From the NCBI GenBank assembly GCA_047967505.1, contig CM106539.1: DNA of 64,000 bases; one strand, 5' to 3'. A program made the position numbers and the translations under genes. Shown here piece by piece: positions 1-11,852 of this stretch (positions are counted from its first letter, which is position 1; every line of letters begins with the position of its first letter). The stretch is from Dipteris shenzhenensis. Its lineage: Eukaryota; Polypodiophyta; Polypodiopsida; Gleicheniales. The notes under the pieces were generated by a model. The model was not told the DNA's origin, searched no databases, and saw nothing but the letters and a program-made list of their open reading frames with translations.

Positions 1-167
1 ACTTCTATGAAGCATGGAAGATGAAGCATCATTTCCATTATGATTTTTAGTATGCAATTTGGTCACAAGTCCTTGCTACATTAAATGCTTATACTTTGAA
101 GCTTTTCAGCTTTTTTTTCTAGCCTTGTAAGAGAGTAGACACTGCCCATTTTGGGTTAGACCCTCTC

Positions 168-1083
168 ATGGCTACCATCTTGAATATGGATAAGTTCAAT
201 GGTAAAGGCTTTCACACATGGCAGATGAAGGTTAAGTTTACATTGATGAGGGAAAACCTTTGGGGGCTTGTCACACTGGCTTCAACTTCTTCTTCAACAA
301 CCTCTAATTCTTCAGAATCCCCAGCTCTGACATGCTCGACAAGAAATCCTGCTAGAGAGGAGAAAGCCTATGGCATCATTGCTCTTGCCTTAGGAGATGA
401 CTACATTCATCACATCTCTAACTTAGTCTCCTTTAGAAGCTTGGCAGAAGCTTGACATTATTTTTGGTGCTAGCTCTCACATCTCAAAATTGTCACTTAA
501 GATTACTTTCTTTGAATTGAAGATGGTTAGTGGCACTCCTCTGGCTGCCCATGTCAATCTTATGCAGAGTCTCATGACTCAACTTGCTTCTATCAACTCT
601 CCAATCACTACAGATGATGCAATGGCAGTATTGCTCAAAAGTATGCCTGAAGATTATGATCATGTTGTTACCACTTTGAAAAATCTTCCTAATCCTAATC
701 TTGAAGGTCTTATTTCTACTCTTCAAGAAGAAGAAAGGCACATGGAACTCCGGAGAGGCAATGCCATAGCATACCACAGAGGCAATGACACAGCCTATGC
801 CATAAAATTTCAAAAGGGCAAGTTTTCACCTTGCAAACATTGTGGGAAGACTAATCACCTCTCAAAAGACTGCTTCAAGATCAATCCATGCAAACACTAT
901 GGCAAAAACAATCACCATGAAAAGTATTGTAGACCAAAAAGGAAGCAACTACAAAGTCAGAAACTACCAATCTATTTTCATTTGATGAGTCTCCACATGA
1001 TGAATATTATGCTTTTTGAACCATCTCCATATATGCTCCAGATCTCTCTTTTTATGTTGAGTCAAGGTACTCAGCCTGGATAG
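168..1083 (+). pseudogene. gag: copia gag polyprotein, frameshifted
   Basis: The first frame (168-455) opens MATILNMDKFNGKGFHTWQM, matching the start of plant copia Gag (UBN2-like, W-containing capsid region). A frameshift near 455-490 moves the reading to the frame of 490-1083, which continues with the capsid part (LLKSMPEDYDHVVTTLKNLP). A zinc knuckle follows, CKHCGKTNHLSKDC (CX2CX4HX4C, around 832-873). A second tandem knuckle has lost a cysteine (CKHYGKNNHHEKYC). Gag packages the RNA in a cytoplasmic particle. The frameshift makes this copy non-functional as written. Confidence 0.8.
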
Positions 1084-1391
1084 TCCTCCAAAATGAATGA
1101 AATAAACTATTGTGTTCTTTGTAAACACCTCTGGTCACCATATGATGTAGGCCATGTGTATGTGTTTTGCTCCATGGTACTTCTTGCAAACATCGTGTGC
1201 ATGTACATGCAGGGGAGATAACCATTGGAAGGTCTTATGTGTCCCTTTTGTTTACCTCACACCCTTGGGAACCCTTGCTAGCATGAGATCCTAGCCATAG
1301 ATTAATCCTTGACCACCATGAGATGGCATGAGAAACTATGAGACTAGATGAATCCTTGACATAGCCTGAGGCATTCCCTTGAGGGGGGGTT

Positions 1392-1700
1392 TGTTGGGAT
1401 ATCTCAAGGTGTATGCCCCAGGCACACCTTGGGTTCTATGTGTGTGTGCTAGAGGCATAGTTAGGTGCCCATAAGCATTGTTAGGTGGTAGATGCCACAT
1501 AGGATGATTGAGAGATTCTAGGAGCTGATTGAGGAGATGATTCTGGAGCTCAGAGGTCATCAGTGATGTAAGTGATCATGTAAGAGGTGCCTACATATGG
1601 ACCTCACCTTTCTTCATTCCATAATCAAGCATTCTCATTTTGTGTTCACTTCATGCTTTCCCTTTAGTTCCTCAACAACACTCTATTCTCACCAGCCACA
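1392..1700 (+). repeat. probable 3' LTR of the gag-only copia element
   Basis: It starts TGTTGGGATATC directly after a polypurine tract at 1381-1389, the normal copia arrangement. The 3' boundary is a guess (a CA near 1698). The second LTR is outside the window, so boundaries cannot be proven here. Confidence 0.4.
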
Positions 1701-1768
1701 GTCTTTGTCTACCCAAATCTCACATGGCCGTGGCACACCATCTGTAAACTACACAATGCCTAAGCTGG

Positions 1769-2110
1769 TTGACCAACAGTGCAAAAATCTTGCATACTGC
1801 AAAGATGATACTTGACCAAGTAAGTGAAGAGGTGAATGCAACTGTAAATGCAATAGATAAGGCCAAGAAAGATAGGCTATGCCAAGATACTTTTCTGACG
1901 ATAGTACATACATTGAGGACAAAGGTTCAAGCAGCACAAAATGAAATATCAAATTCGGCTCCTTCAATTGACGTGGAGCATTTCAAAAAACTAGAGGTAG
2001 ACATTGCCTCATTCATGGACCCATTGGAGATCTTGGTATTCAAAGTAGAAGCCCCAAATTTTGAGGAGAGCATACACCTAATTTGGAGGTAAGACTATTA
2101 AATTTATCAT
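1769..2110 (+). other. hypothetical coding fragment with helical, coiled-coil-like character
   Basis: An open frame from an internal ATG at 1805 to the stop at 2090-2092 encodes about 95 residues, rich in Lys, Glu, Gln and Ala (for example LRTKVQAAQNEISNS), with no recognised domain. A consensus-like donor (GGAG|GTAAGA) overlaps its stop and a pyrimidine-poor acceptor-like TTTCAG lies at about 2230-2235. Joining these two directly gives a stop, so no gene model is supported. It may be an exon remnant belonging with the Cys/His-rich fragment downstream. Confidence 0.2.
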
Positions 2111-2268
2111 ACACTTTACGTCAATCCTTAAGTTTTTTTGTGATGTTTGGACAGTCCATTATGTTTACCTGAGTTCAATTTTTTTGTTGTTTTGACATGC
2201 ACGCACAATTACATAAAAAGTTTGCTATCTTTCAGATGAGGTAGCACCAATATTATTTTGCCAAAAAA

Positions 2269-2560
2269 ATGATGGAAAGAGTCTATCCCAACCAACCGCT
2301 TTGTATTTCTCCATCCCCACCAACAATTGCTAGTACAGAAGATGAGGGTTCAACGTGTCTTACAATTGCACAACCCTATGGTGGATGTGGCTTTACTATT
2401 GATAGAAAAGAATTTGTTGTGGTGTGTGTGCTTGTGTGTGGCCATCATTACCACTAGTTTTGTTTTGCAAATTTGTGTTTGGAAGACACATTGTAGGGTG
2501 GAGGGTTGCTTGGAAACAATCCCCATAATAGCAAAATCAACGGTTTTAGACCCATCAATT
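2269..2560 (+). pseudogene. Cys/His-rich (RING-like) gene fragment, broken
   Basis: The frame from 2269 reads GGCGFTIDRKEFVVV followed by VCGHHYH, then a stop at 2455-2457. The next frame carries more Cys (CRVEGCLETIP, about 2490-2525). The order C-G-H-x2-H followed by spaced cysteines resembles a RING-like zinc-binding fold. At least one frameshift and one stop break it. I cannot assign a family; it could be a relative of the RING-H2 protein at 39.9-40.7 kb. Confidence 0.25.
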
Positions 2561-3970
2561 GGTATGCCTCACTCCCTAGTTTGTTTGGCTTTTATGTATT
2601 GCATATCTTCTTTGTGACCGGTTGCCCACTGCTTTCTATTTTTTTATTTATGTAATGCTTTACATGTGTTTATCAGCGGTTTGACAATGCTCTACCAATG
2701 CTTTATGATGATTGCTTTACCACTTCTTTCTTTTTTAAAATTGCATTCCTATAAATGGCAATTGCTTTCATATTGCTTTGGCACTACTTTGTGACTGCTT
2801 GCTTTTGTGTGAGTGCTTTTGCAGTGCTTTAGCAATTCTTGTGAGTGGTTTGGTAGTGCTTTGGGCACTGCTTTCTGACTACTTGGTCACTGCTTTGCAT
2901 TTTTAGCCTACTTTATATGGAATATGCAAAGTACTCTACATGTGCTTTGTGGGTCTTTTAGCATTGCTTTGCATGTGTGCTTGTCAATGCTTAGCAGTGC
3001 TTTGTGACTACTTTACCACTGCATTCTCTTTTAAAACCACTTTCCATGTAAACAGTCATTGCTTTCAGTATGCTTTGGCACTACTTGCTTTTGTGAGTGC
3101 TTTTGCAGTGCTTGTGACTGGTTTGGTAGTGCTTTGACACTACTTTCTATCTAGTTTGGTAGTGCTTTGGCACTGCTTTTTGACTGGTTTGGTAGTGCTT
3201 GGCACTGCTTGGTCATTGCTTTGCTTTTTATGGGTGCTTGTCAATGCTTAGCAGTGCTTTGTGACTGCTTTACCACTGCTTTCTCTTTTAAAATAGCTTT
3301 CCATGTAGACTACTTTTCCAGTGCTTTCTCTTTTAAAACTGCTTTATGTGTTCTATGTTAGGTACCATGTGTTCTCTAGAAGTTAGCATTTATTGTCTCC
3401 TATTTATAGTATATTTTCTACCTATTAGCATTTTTGTGTGTCAAGCAGCATTTTTTCCATGCTAGCTAGCATGTATTCTATGATAACTAGCAAGGCTCTA
3501 ATATCTAAAGGTAAGTCGCTAGAATAGAGATAAAAACTATGCTCCTTTCTAGAGATAAACGGTGGTCAATATGGCCCGTGACCCTAAAGGGGCCCTCAAG
3601 GGCCATATTTACAAATGTTTATCTCTACTAGAAAAGACTCTAGAGATAAATTTTTGTCAATATGGGTCTTGAGGGGTCCCCTTGAGGGGCAACGTATTGA
3701 CAAGGGTAATGGCATTGCTCCCTCAAGACATTGCTTTTGCATTGCTTAGGAGTGCTTTGGTAGTTCTTTGGCACTGCATTCTGATTGCTTGATTTTGTAT
3801 GTGCTTTTGTGATTGGTTTGGCAATGCTTAAGCATTGGGTTTTGATTTCTGTTTTCTTTCCTTCTACTTTTGGTCTTCTTTGCATATGCTTTGCATGGGC
3901 TGTGTGAGTGCATCATGTGCTTTGTGATGGTTTTTAGGGAGTGCTTTGTATATTTATTAGTAGTGCTTTG
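2560..3970 (+). repeat. degenerate TGCTTTG-rich minisatellite
   Basis: Sequence such as GTGCTTTGGCACTGCTTT and TGTGACTGCTTTACCACTGC recurs irregularly at about 10-20 bp spacing, mainly 2560-3370 and 3720-3970. The same words appear on this strand at 16005-16215 and as the reverse complement (AAAGCAGTCACAAAGCA) at 17085-18560. Open frames across it are low complexity and not genes. A small fold-back with AGAGATAAAC/GTTTATCTCT arms interrupts it at 3550-3627. Confidence 0.7.
3550..3627. repeat. short fold-back repeat
   Basis: CTAGAGATAAAC...CAATATGGCCC at the left pairs imperfectly with GGGCCATATTT...GTTTATCTCTACTAG at the right. A third related arm (CTAGAGATAAATTT, GTCAATATGG) follows at about 3650-3666. 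It resembles a small hairpin insertion inside the TGCTTTG tract. Confidence 0.4.
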
Positions 3971-5172
3971 TTTCTCCATTGTTTGTGCATGACTACCGGG
4001 ACAAAATCTCTGTTTGAAATTTGGCATGTTCTTTGGATGCAGTCTTTGTTGATAATTCACAAGCAGGATCATCAGACAAGCCTGGAGTACTTGGACGTGC
4101 ACAAGCATTTACTGGTGATCTTGAACCTTTCTTGGGAAGCACAGCCCATGAGAAGTCTCCTAGCCTTAGCCTAGGGCCTAAGCCCCATTCTTCTTTTCAT
4201 TTATTGATGATGAGATAACACCTTTGTCGGGCATCCCAAGGTTTGTGTAAAGTTTTGAAAAAGTGGTTAACTTAGAAGATGGAACAGACACATAGATGGG
4301 TGATGTACCTACACAGGTAGGTTTGGATGATCTCATAGAAGCAGCCACAACTATAGGAGATGTTGCTCAAAACCAAGAGACTAGTCCATATGGGTTCACT
4401 ATGGGACAATGGTGGATAATGGTACAGACAAAGTGCAAGACCACACAGAACAATGCAGCCAAGGCCATTCCATCAACAATTGCACAGATGTCTACTAGCA
4501 AGGCAAAAAGGACTAAATCACCAAGTAGTGCTAAGAAGGTTCCTGAGAAGGATGCAAGTCTTGTAGCTAACCTGAAAGCAAGCATGGACCGCTTGGGCCT
4601 ACAAGAGATTGTAATTTTTAGATTTGGAATCTTGGTTTACCCCATGTAATGAAATGCCGTCTTAATTAAGTCATTGGTAGTGTGATGTCTCTTATTATGA
4701 TGTCTTCGAGTTATTATGCATGTTCTCCATTTGAACAAAGATCATACACCTTAAAATAACTTGATTATCATACATTAATCTTATATTGTCCTGCATTTGA
4801 GCTTTGTGACTGCTTACCTCATCACCCCCCTTGAAGAACTTAAAAACTAGGTAGGAAATTGTATCTTATTAAAATTACATTTTAAAAATTGGGGGTTGTA
4901 GATATTTGTACCTATGCATAAACATGTGTTAACTTAATGAGAGAGCGAGAGATGGAGAGAGGTGCCTTGTTGAGCTTGATCATGTTGTGGTTTGTATAGG
5001 TGATAAAAATATAGCATTGGTCATGTACAAAAAAGGTCCTTTCGAACTCTAGCCTAAGATGAGTGCAAAGATAGCATGTGGTTCACATCCAGGTTAGGAC
5101 AGGAGAGCACTAAAAATATATGCTACAAAGCTAGGGATCATTCATCATACCAACAATATCGCAATACCCCTC
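3970..5172 (+). other. decayed coding-like region, not recognised
   Basis: An ATG frame at 4296-4649 (117 residues) has a Ser/Lys-rich middle (SKAKRTKSPSSAKKVPEK) but no recognised domain. Frames at 3941-4218 show short open stretches only. 4650-5172 has no convincing frame. Position just upstream of the HAD-type pseudogene suggests all of it may be one captured or decayed gene segment, but no protein similarity supports this. Confidence 0.2.
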
Positions 5173-5923
5173 ATGAACTCAAAGAGTAGTATTTTGCTGT
5201 CTCCCCCAGGACCTGACTATTACATGATCCCAAAGAGCAAGAATGTAGAACGATGTGCACTTGTGATGATAGACATGAATGGTGTGCTGATTTATCATCA
5301 CAACCATGAAAATAAGCTATTCTCGCCCCAATGGCATCATCACACATGGCAAGTACAAGACTTCCAGGGAGGGCTCAATCGTGATGACATTTTTGGTGCC
5401 AGAGAACGCATAGACTTTTTTGTGTTGGGTTGCTTGATGGTTTGATATATATAAATGGAGCTCCCAATGGAGACACAACTTGTTGCGGTGCTTTAAGTTG
5501 TGTTTTCCTAGCTTGGAGAATGTTATCTTAGGATTTTTCGATCAGGAATATTGTGACAGGGCACATTTCACCATTTTTGATGGGAAACCAATCTTTTTCA
5601 AGCACCTGTGGTATTTTTGGGAAAAATAACCTTTCTATAACATGTGAAGCACCATGCTTCTAGATGAAAGCTTCTACAAGTGTACTAGAAATCCAAAAGG
5701 GACATTTTTTATACTCCCAAATTTAGATTTAGTCTCTGCACATTGGTAGCATAATTTTTTGGTTAAGCATGTAGGACCCTAGTTATGGCGATGGTTGAAC
5801 TTATGGGATCACCAACAGTTTGCATCTGAAGACTACTTTGGTGCTTGGGAAGATACAAATAGCTTGCCAGTTGCAAAGAAGTATGCTATGCAGTATGGAT
5901 GGGTGATGCAGTCGATAGAGTGA
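5173..5923 (+). pseudogene. NIF/FCP1-like HAD phosphatase pseudogene
   Basis: The first frame (5173-5445) includes CALVMIDMNGVLIYHH, matching HAD motif I as seen in the plant NLI-interacting-factor (NIF) family, where D-x-N/D-G is usual. After a +1 frameshift the frame in phase with 5456 reads IYKWSSQWRHNLL (motif II, W-S-S), FFDQEYCDRAHF, DGKPIFFKHL (motif III Lys) and TMLLDESFYKCTRNPKGTFF (motif IV, normally D-D-S). Stops interrupt it at 5627-5629, 5645-5647 and 5747-5749, before it ends at 5921-5923. Members dephosphorylate phosphoserine/threonine; this copy cannot. No intron remains visible between the motifs, consistent with retro-derivation or capture by a transposon (inference). Confidence 0.65.
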
Positions 5924-6547
5924 GCGAGGAAAAGCGAGCAGGCCCAAAAAAGCAAGTGAGCTTTTCCACAATTTCCTTATCGAGGTACTCAACATAGCTT
6001 TGTGGAAACCACTATTTGGGAATATTCTCGAAAATAAAACTTATGTTACTATGTGTAACTATACCAATATTGTGAATTATAGTCTACCTTAACTTCCAAT
6101 TAGAGCCATACATTATGCAACAATAGTATGTGGTTTGAAAGAAACCGAATTTCCACTCTAAATAGGATTCCATTACTGATACAACAATTCTTTTGCATTT
6201 GAAATGGGTCTTATTATCAAACTCCTTCAATAATCAAAACAAATGCGTTGCTTGATATGTTGAACTTAGTAACATAAACATCACTTCACCCATATGCAGG
6301 GAAAAAAAACTATCTATAGACTTCATAGCATGGGATTGCATCAACACTTATGACATTCAAAATGGTTCTTCTTATTAAAAGTGTTATCAACCATGAAAGA
6401 AAATGTTTAAAAATAGTTCACCTGTATGTTGAAAAACCCAAGTGTCATTTATGACATTCAAAATTATTCTTGCCTGTAGTTCCTAGAGATTTTGCCCATA
6501 CTTCCGACCCCTTCCCTTCAACCACTAAGAGGTATCTAATAGCTTTA
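5921..6547. other. non-coding stretch, GCGAGC-rich motif at its left edge
   Basis: 5921-5965 contains AAAAGCGAGCAGGCCCAAA and similar words. A related block lies at 16806-16875, just after another coding fragment. The rest is AT-rich with no gene seen. Confidence 0.4.
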
Positions 6548-6812
6548 TAGAACACTTGAGATATCATCACCTCCTAATACAAAACCATTATTATTATTTG
6601 TAGAACACTTGAGATATCATCACCTCTTAATACAAGACCATTCTTACTATTTGTAGAACACTTGAGATATCATCACCTTTTAATACAAAACCATTCTTAC
6701 GGTTTGTATAACACTTGAGATATCATCACCTCTTAATATAAGACCATTCTTAGTATTTGTAGATCACTTTAGATATCATCGCCTCTTAATACAAGACCAT
6801 TCTTACTATTTG
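6548..6812. repeat. 53 bp tandem repeat, 5 copies
   Basis: Five head-to-tail copies of a 53 bp unit (beginning TAGAACACTTGAGATATCAT and ending ACTATTTG) fill 265 bp with only scattered substitutions. Confidence 0.9.
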
Positions 6813-6862
6813 AGAGATTAATGGATTAAAGGTTTGAAGCTCATAGGAGACGAAGGAAGAGA

Positions 6863-7026
6863 AAGTCAGTTTCAACATGAGGACAATAAAACTAATTGGA
6901 AAATTTTGACTTATGTATTATACCTTTTTGAAGACTATGAATTTAAGTCAGTTTCAACATTAGGATGATAAAACTAATTAGAATATTTTGACTTATGTAT
7001 TATATATTTTTGAAGACTATGAATTT
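6863..7026. repeat. 82 bp tandem duplication
   Basis: The word AAGTCAGTTTCAACAT at 6863 recurs at 6945. The following sequence (ACTAATT..., TTTTGACTTATGTATTATA, GAAGACTATGAATTT) is repeated with few changes. Confidence 0.75.
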
Positions 7027-7029
7027 TAA

Positions 7030-7740
7030 CGAGGAGAGGCATGCACACTACTTAGTAAATACACTAGTACTACTACTAGCCTACGACTATTAAGCCTAGT
7101 AGCACCAGTGTGATTTTGAGCCTTGTATCAGCCTTTTGATAACTTTCTTTCATCTTTAGTGCAATAGAAATTATTCCTTCTATCAGAAGAATCTTGCTAA
7201 ATTTATTCAAAGTGATGATTTTGTAGTCTACAACCACTATCCTTTGACTCTCAAAAATATATTAAATGTGAGCACCCATTTATCTTGTTTGATCAACCCT
7301 AGACTATGCTGCGATAGGACATTACTAGAACAAAAAAAAATGAATTGATATGGCGATGTTCGGTGTGAAATAACCAAATTAAGTATTTAATAAGAAAGAA
7401 AACAATCAGAATCAATAGGCTATTCAATGGCTCAAATTTGCATAGAAATTATAATGTGCCTCCCAACTCCTCATGTTTGACAAGAATGCAAACAATAATG
7501 AAATCACATTATCTTTAGTTTCAAAGTAAGCAAAGCACCAAAAATAAATGCAAACATATTGGATGAGGAATAAATAAGTATAGATATAGATAGACCTATA
7601 TATATGCATTCATAGATATAATGATGATTAAAGTTGGACAGTCGTAATAATATTATGTGTACTATCATTGGGATTAGGACTACTATTGGTAATATTGTAT
7701 GTAGTAGTAGGAGAACTACCATTAAGGAACACTCAAATAA
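7030..7740. other. AT-rich intergenic, no gene seen
   Basis: Short random frames only. ATA/TAG-rich text leads into the first ATGT microsatellite at about 7755. Confidence 0.4.
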
Positions 7741-8023
7741 AATTATATGCATCAATATGTATGTATGTATGTATGTATGTATGCATGCATGCATGCATCC
7801 ATGTATGTATGTACACACACACATATGTATGTATGTATGTGTACTAAAACTACTAAAACTATATGCATCAAATAATGTTGTTGATCAATTTTTGGAATAC
7901 CCCACCAAAATCAAGACCCCCATTGCAAAGAAAGGTAAGGAACACAAGTGCTTATTCTTATGCTCATGAGACAACAAAATTCATGACATAGGCAACCAAT
8001 GGGGTCTTACTTTTGATGTTTAT

Positions 8024-8095
8024 ATGTATGTATGTATATATATATGTATGTACATACATACTTACATACATATATATATATGTATATATATATAC

Positions 8096-8157
<62 letters not shown>

Positions 8158-8158
8158 G

Positions 8159-8190
<32 letters not shown>

Positions 8191-8200
8191 TATGTTGATG
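8024..8200. repeat. compound microsatellite (ATGT, GT, AT)
   Basis: (GT)n at 8096-8123 passes into (AT)n at 8123-8144 and then (GTAT)n to about 8192. Comparable tracts occur in each array unit at about 8797-8925, 9519-9643, 10222-10330, 10930-11180 and 11668-11870. The 11.8 kb tract also holds a (CT)n run. Confidence 0.9.
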
Positions 8201-8237
8201 CATATATGTATATATTGATGCATACAATTTTGATATA

Positions 8238-8625
8238 TGGAGAAAATGGACATGAAAACCATCTAAATTGGTTCTTGTCGTTCGATTTGATATATGACAT
8301 GATCCTATTTGGATTTGTAAGTCCAAAGATATGGGGTCCTACTTTTAGGGCTTGAATGCCTAAAATAGGGAGCGCATTAATGCGCTACCTATTTCATGCA
8401 TTTAGGCCTCAAAAGTAGGACCCCATTGGCAACACAAAGGGGTCCTAGTTTTGAGGCCTAAATGCATGAAATAGACAGCACATTAATGCGCTGCCTATTT
8501 TAGGCATTCAGGCCCTAAAAGTAGTACCCCGTATCTTTGGACTTGCATATCCAAATGGGGTCATGTCATATATCAAATCGAACGACAAGATCCAATTTAG
8601 ATGGTTTTCATGTCCATTTTCTCCA
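8238..8625. repeat. 388 bp near-perfect inverted repeat (hairpin unit 1)
   Basis: The left arm begins TGGAGAAAATGGACATGAAA and the right arm ends in its complement, TTTTCATGTCCATTTTCTCCA, with a small loop around the CCCATTGGCAACACAA centre. Inner palindromes such as AGCGCATTAATGCGCT sit halfway along each arm. It is a MITE- or fold-back-like unit without coding capacity. The other five copies share the structure with minor changes. Confidence 0.9.
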
Positions 8626-9554
8626 TCAACTAAAACTATATTTATCAAATAATGTTGTTGATCAATTTTTGGCATACCCCCCAAAAATCAAGACCCCCAT
8701 TGCAAAGAAAGGTAAAGAACACAAGTTCTTGTTCTTATGCTCATGAGACAACAAAATGCATGACATGGGAAACCAATGGGGTCTTACTTTTGATGTTTGT
8801 ATGTATGTATGTATGTATATATATGCATGTACATACATACATACATATATACATACATACATACATACACACACGCATATATATATATATGTATGTATGT
8901 ATGTATTTATGTATATGTTGATGCATATATGTATATATTGATGTATACAATTTTGATATATGGAGAAAATGGACATGAAAATCATCTAAATTGGCTTTTG
9001 CTGTTTGATTTGATATATGACATGACCCATTTGTATTTGTAAGTCCAAAGATATGGGGTCCTACTTTTAGGGCCTGAATGCCTGAAATAGGCAGCGCATT
9101 AACGTGTTGCCTATTTCATGCATTTAGGCCTCAAAAGTAGGACCCCATTGGCAACACAATGGGGTCCTACTTTTGAGGCCTAAATGCATGAAATAGGTAG
9201 TGCGTTAATGCACTGCCTATTTTAGGCATTCAGACCCTAAAAGTAGCACCCCGTATCTTTGGACTTGCATATCCAAATGGGGTTATGCCATATATCAAAT
9301 CGAACGGCAAGCTCCAATTTAGATGGTTTTCATGTCCATTTTCTCCATCAACTAAAACTATATTCATCAAATAATGTTGTTGATCAATTTTTGGCATACC
9401 CCCCCAAAATCAAGACCCCCATTGCAAAGAAAGGTAAAGAACACAAGTGCTTGTTCTTATGCTCATGAGACAACAAAATGCATGACATGGGAAACCAATG
9501 GGGTCTTACTTTTGATGTTTGTATGTATGTATGTATGTATATATATGCATGTAC

Positions 9555-9629
<75 letters not shown>

Positions 9630-10275
9630 TGTATGTATATGTTGATGCATACAATTTTGATATATGGAGAAAATGGACATGAAAATCATCTAAATTGGCT
9701 CTTGCCATTTGATTTGATATATGACATGACCCCATTTGGATTTGTAAGTCCAAAGATACGGGGTCCTACTTTTAGGGCCTGAATGCCTGAAATAGGCAGT
9801 GCGTTAATGCGTTGCCTATTTCATGCATTTAGGCCTCAAAAGTAGGACCCCATTGGCAACACAATGGGGTCCTACTTTTGAGGCCTAAATGCATGAAATA
9901 GGCAATGCGTTAATGCGCTGCCTATTTTAGGCATTCAGACCCTAAAAGTAGCACCCCATATATTTGGACTTGCATATCCAAATGGGGTCATGTCATATAT
10001 CAAATCGAATGGCAAGATCCAATTTAGATGGTTTTCATGTCCATTTTCTCCATCAACTAAAACTATATTCATCAAATGATGTTGTTTATCAATTTTTGGC
10101 ATACCCCCCCCAAAATCAAGACCCCCATTGCAAAGAAAGTTAAGGAACACAAGTGCTTGTTCTTATGCTCATGAGATAACAAAATGCATGAAATAGGCAA
10201 CCAACGGGGTCCTAATTTTGCTGTATGTATGTAAGTATGTATATATGTATGTATATACATACATATATATCTATA

Positions 10276-10328
<53 letters not shown>

Positions 10329-10847
10329 TGATGCATATATGTATATATTGATGCACACAATTTTGATATATGGAGAAAATGGACATGAAAACCATCTAAA
10401 TTGGCTCTTGTCATTCGATTTGATATCTGACATGATCCCATTTGGTTTGTAAGTCAAAAGATATGGGGTCCTACTTTTAGGGTCTGAATGCCTAAAATAG
10501 GCAGCGCGTTAACGCGCTACCTATTTCATACATTTAGGCCTCAAAAGTAGGACCCCATTGGCAACACAATGGGGTCCTAGTTTTGAGGCCTAAATGCATG
10601 AAATAGACAGCGTGTTAACGTGCTGCCTATTTTAGGCATTCAAGCCCTAAAAGTAGTACCCCGTATCTTTGGACTTGCATATCCAAATGGGGTCATGTCA
10701 TATATCAAATCAAATGGCAAGATCCAATTTATATGATTTTCATGTCCATTTTCTCCATCAACTAAAACTATATTCATCAAATAATGTTGTTGATCAATTT
10801 TTGGCATACCCCCCCAAAATCAAGATCCCCATTGCAAAGAAAAATAG

Positions 10848-11066
10848 AGAACACAAGTGCTTGTTCTTATGCTCAAGAGACAACAAAATGCATGACATGG
10901 GAAACCAATGGGGTCTTACTTTTGATATTTGTATGTATGTATGTATGTATATATATGCATGTACATACATACATACATACATACAAATATCAAAAGTAAG
11001 ACCCCATTGGTTTCCCATGTCATGCATTTTGTTGTCTCTTGAGCATAAGAACAAGCACTTGTGTTC

Positions 11067-11067
<1 letters not shown>
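10848..11067. repeat. 220 bp long palindrome inside the array
   Basis: The linker sequence 10848-10957 is followed immediately by its own reverse complement to 11067. For example AGAACACAAGTGC at 10848 mirrors GCACTTGTGTTCT ending at 11067. This inverted duplication explains why this array unit is 827 bp rather than about 705 bp. Confidence 0.88.
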
Positions 11068-11158
<91 letters not shown>

Positions 11159-11808
11159 TGTATGTATGTATATATTGATGCATACAATTTTGATATATGG
11201 AGAAAATGGACATGAAAATCATCTAAATTGGCTCTTGCCATTTGATTTGATATATGACATGACCCCATTTGGATTTGTAAGTCCAAAGATACGGGGTCCT
11301 ACTTTTAGCGTCTGAATGCCTAAAATAGGTAGTGTGTTAACACGCTGCCTATTTCATGCATTTAGGCCTCAAAAGTAGGACCCCATTGGGTTGCCAATGG
11401 GGTCCTACTTTTGAGGCCTAAATGCATGAAATAGGCAGCGCATTAACGCGCTGCCTATTTTAGGCATTCAGACCCTAAAAGTAGCACCCCGTATCTTTGG
11501 ACTTGCATATCCGAATGGGGTCATGTCATATATCAAATTGAATGGCAAGATCCAATTTAGATGGCTTTCATGTCCATTTTCTCCATCATCTAAAACTATA
11601 TTCATCAAATAATGTTGTTTATCAATTTTTGGCATACCCCCCCCCAAAATCAAGACCCCCATTTTGTTGTATGTATGTATGTATATATGTATGTATATAC
11701 ATACATATATATCTATATGTGTATATATGTGTGTGTGTGTGTGTGTATGTGTGTATGTATACACACACACATGTATGTATGTATGTATGTATCTCTCTCT
11801 CTCTCTCT

Positions 11809-11852
<44 letters not shown>

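Larger units (their letters stand above)
1..1700 (+). mobile_element. Ty1/copia-type element, gag plus probable 3' LTR (truncated by window edge)
   Basis: A copia gag reading frame (168-1083) is followed by about 300 bp of non-coding sequence, a purine tract (GAGGGGGGG at 1381-1389) and a TGTTGGGA start typical of copia LTRs at 1392. No protease, integrase, reverse transcriptase or RNase H sequence lies between gag and the purine tract, so this is either an internally deleted copy or a gag-only non-autonomous element. The 5' LTR and primer binding site would lie left of the window. Family is inferred from gag; the 3' LTR end is only estimated. Confidence 0.6.
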
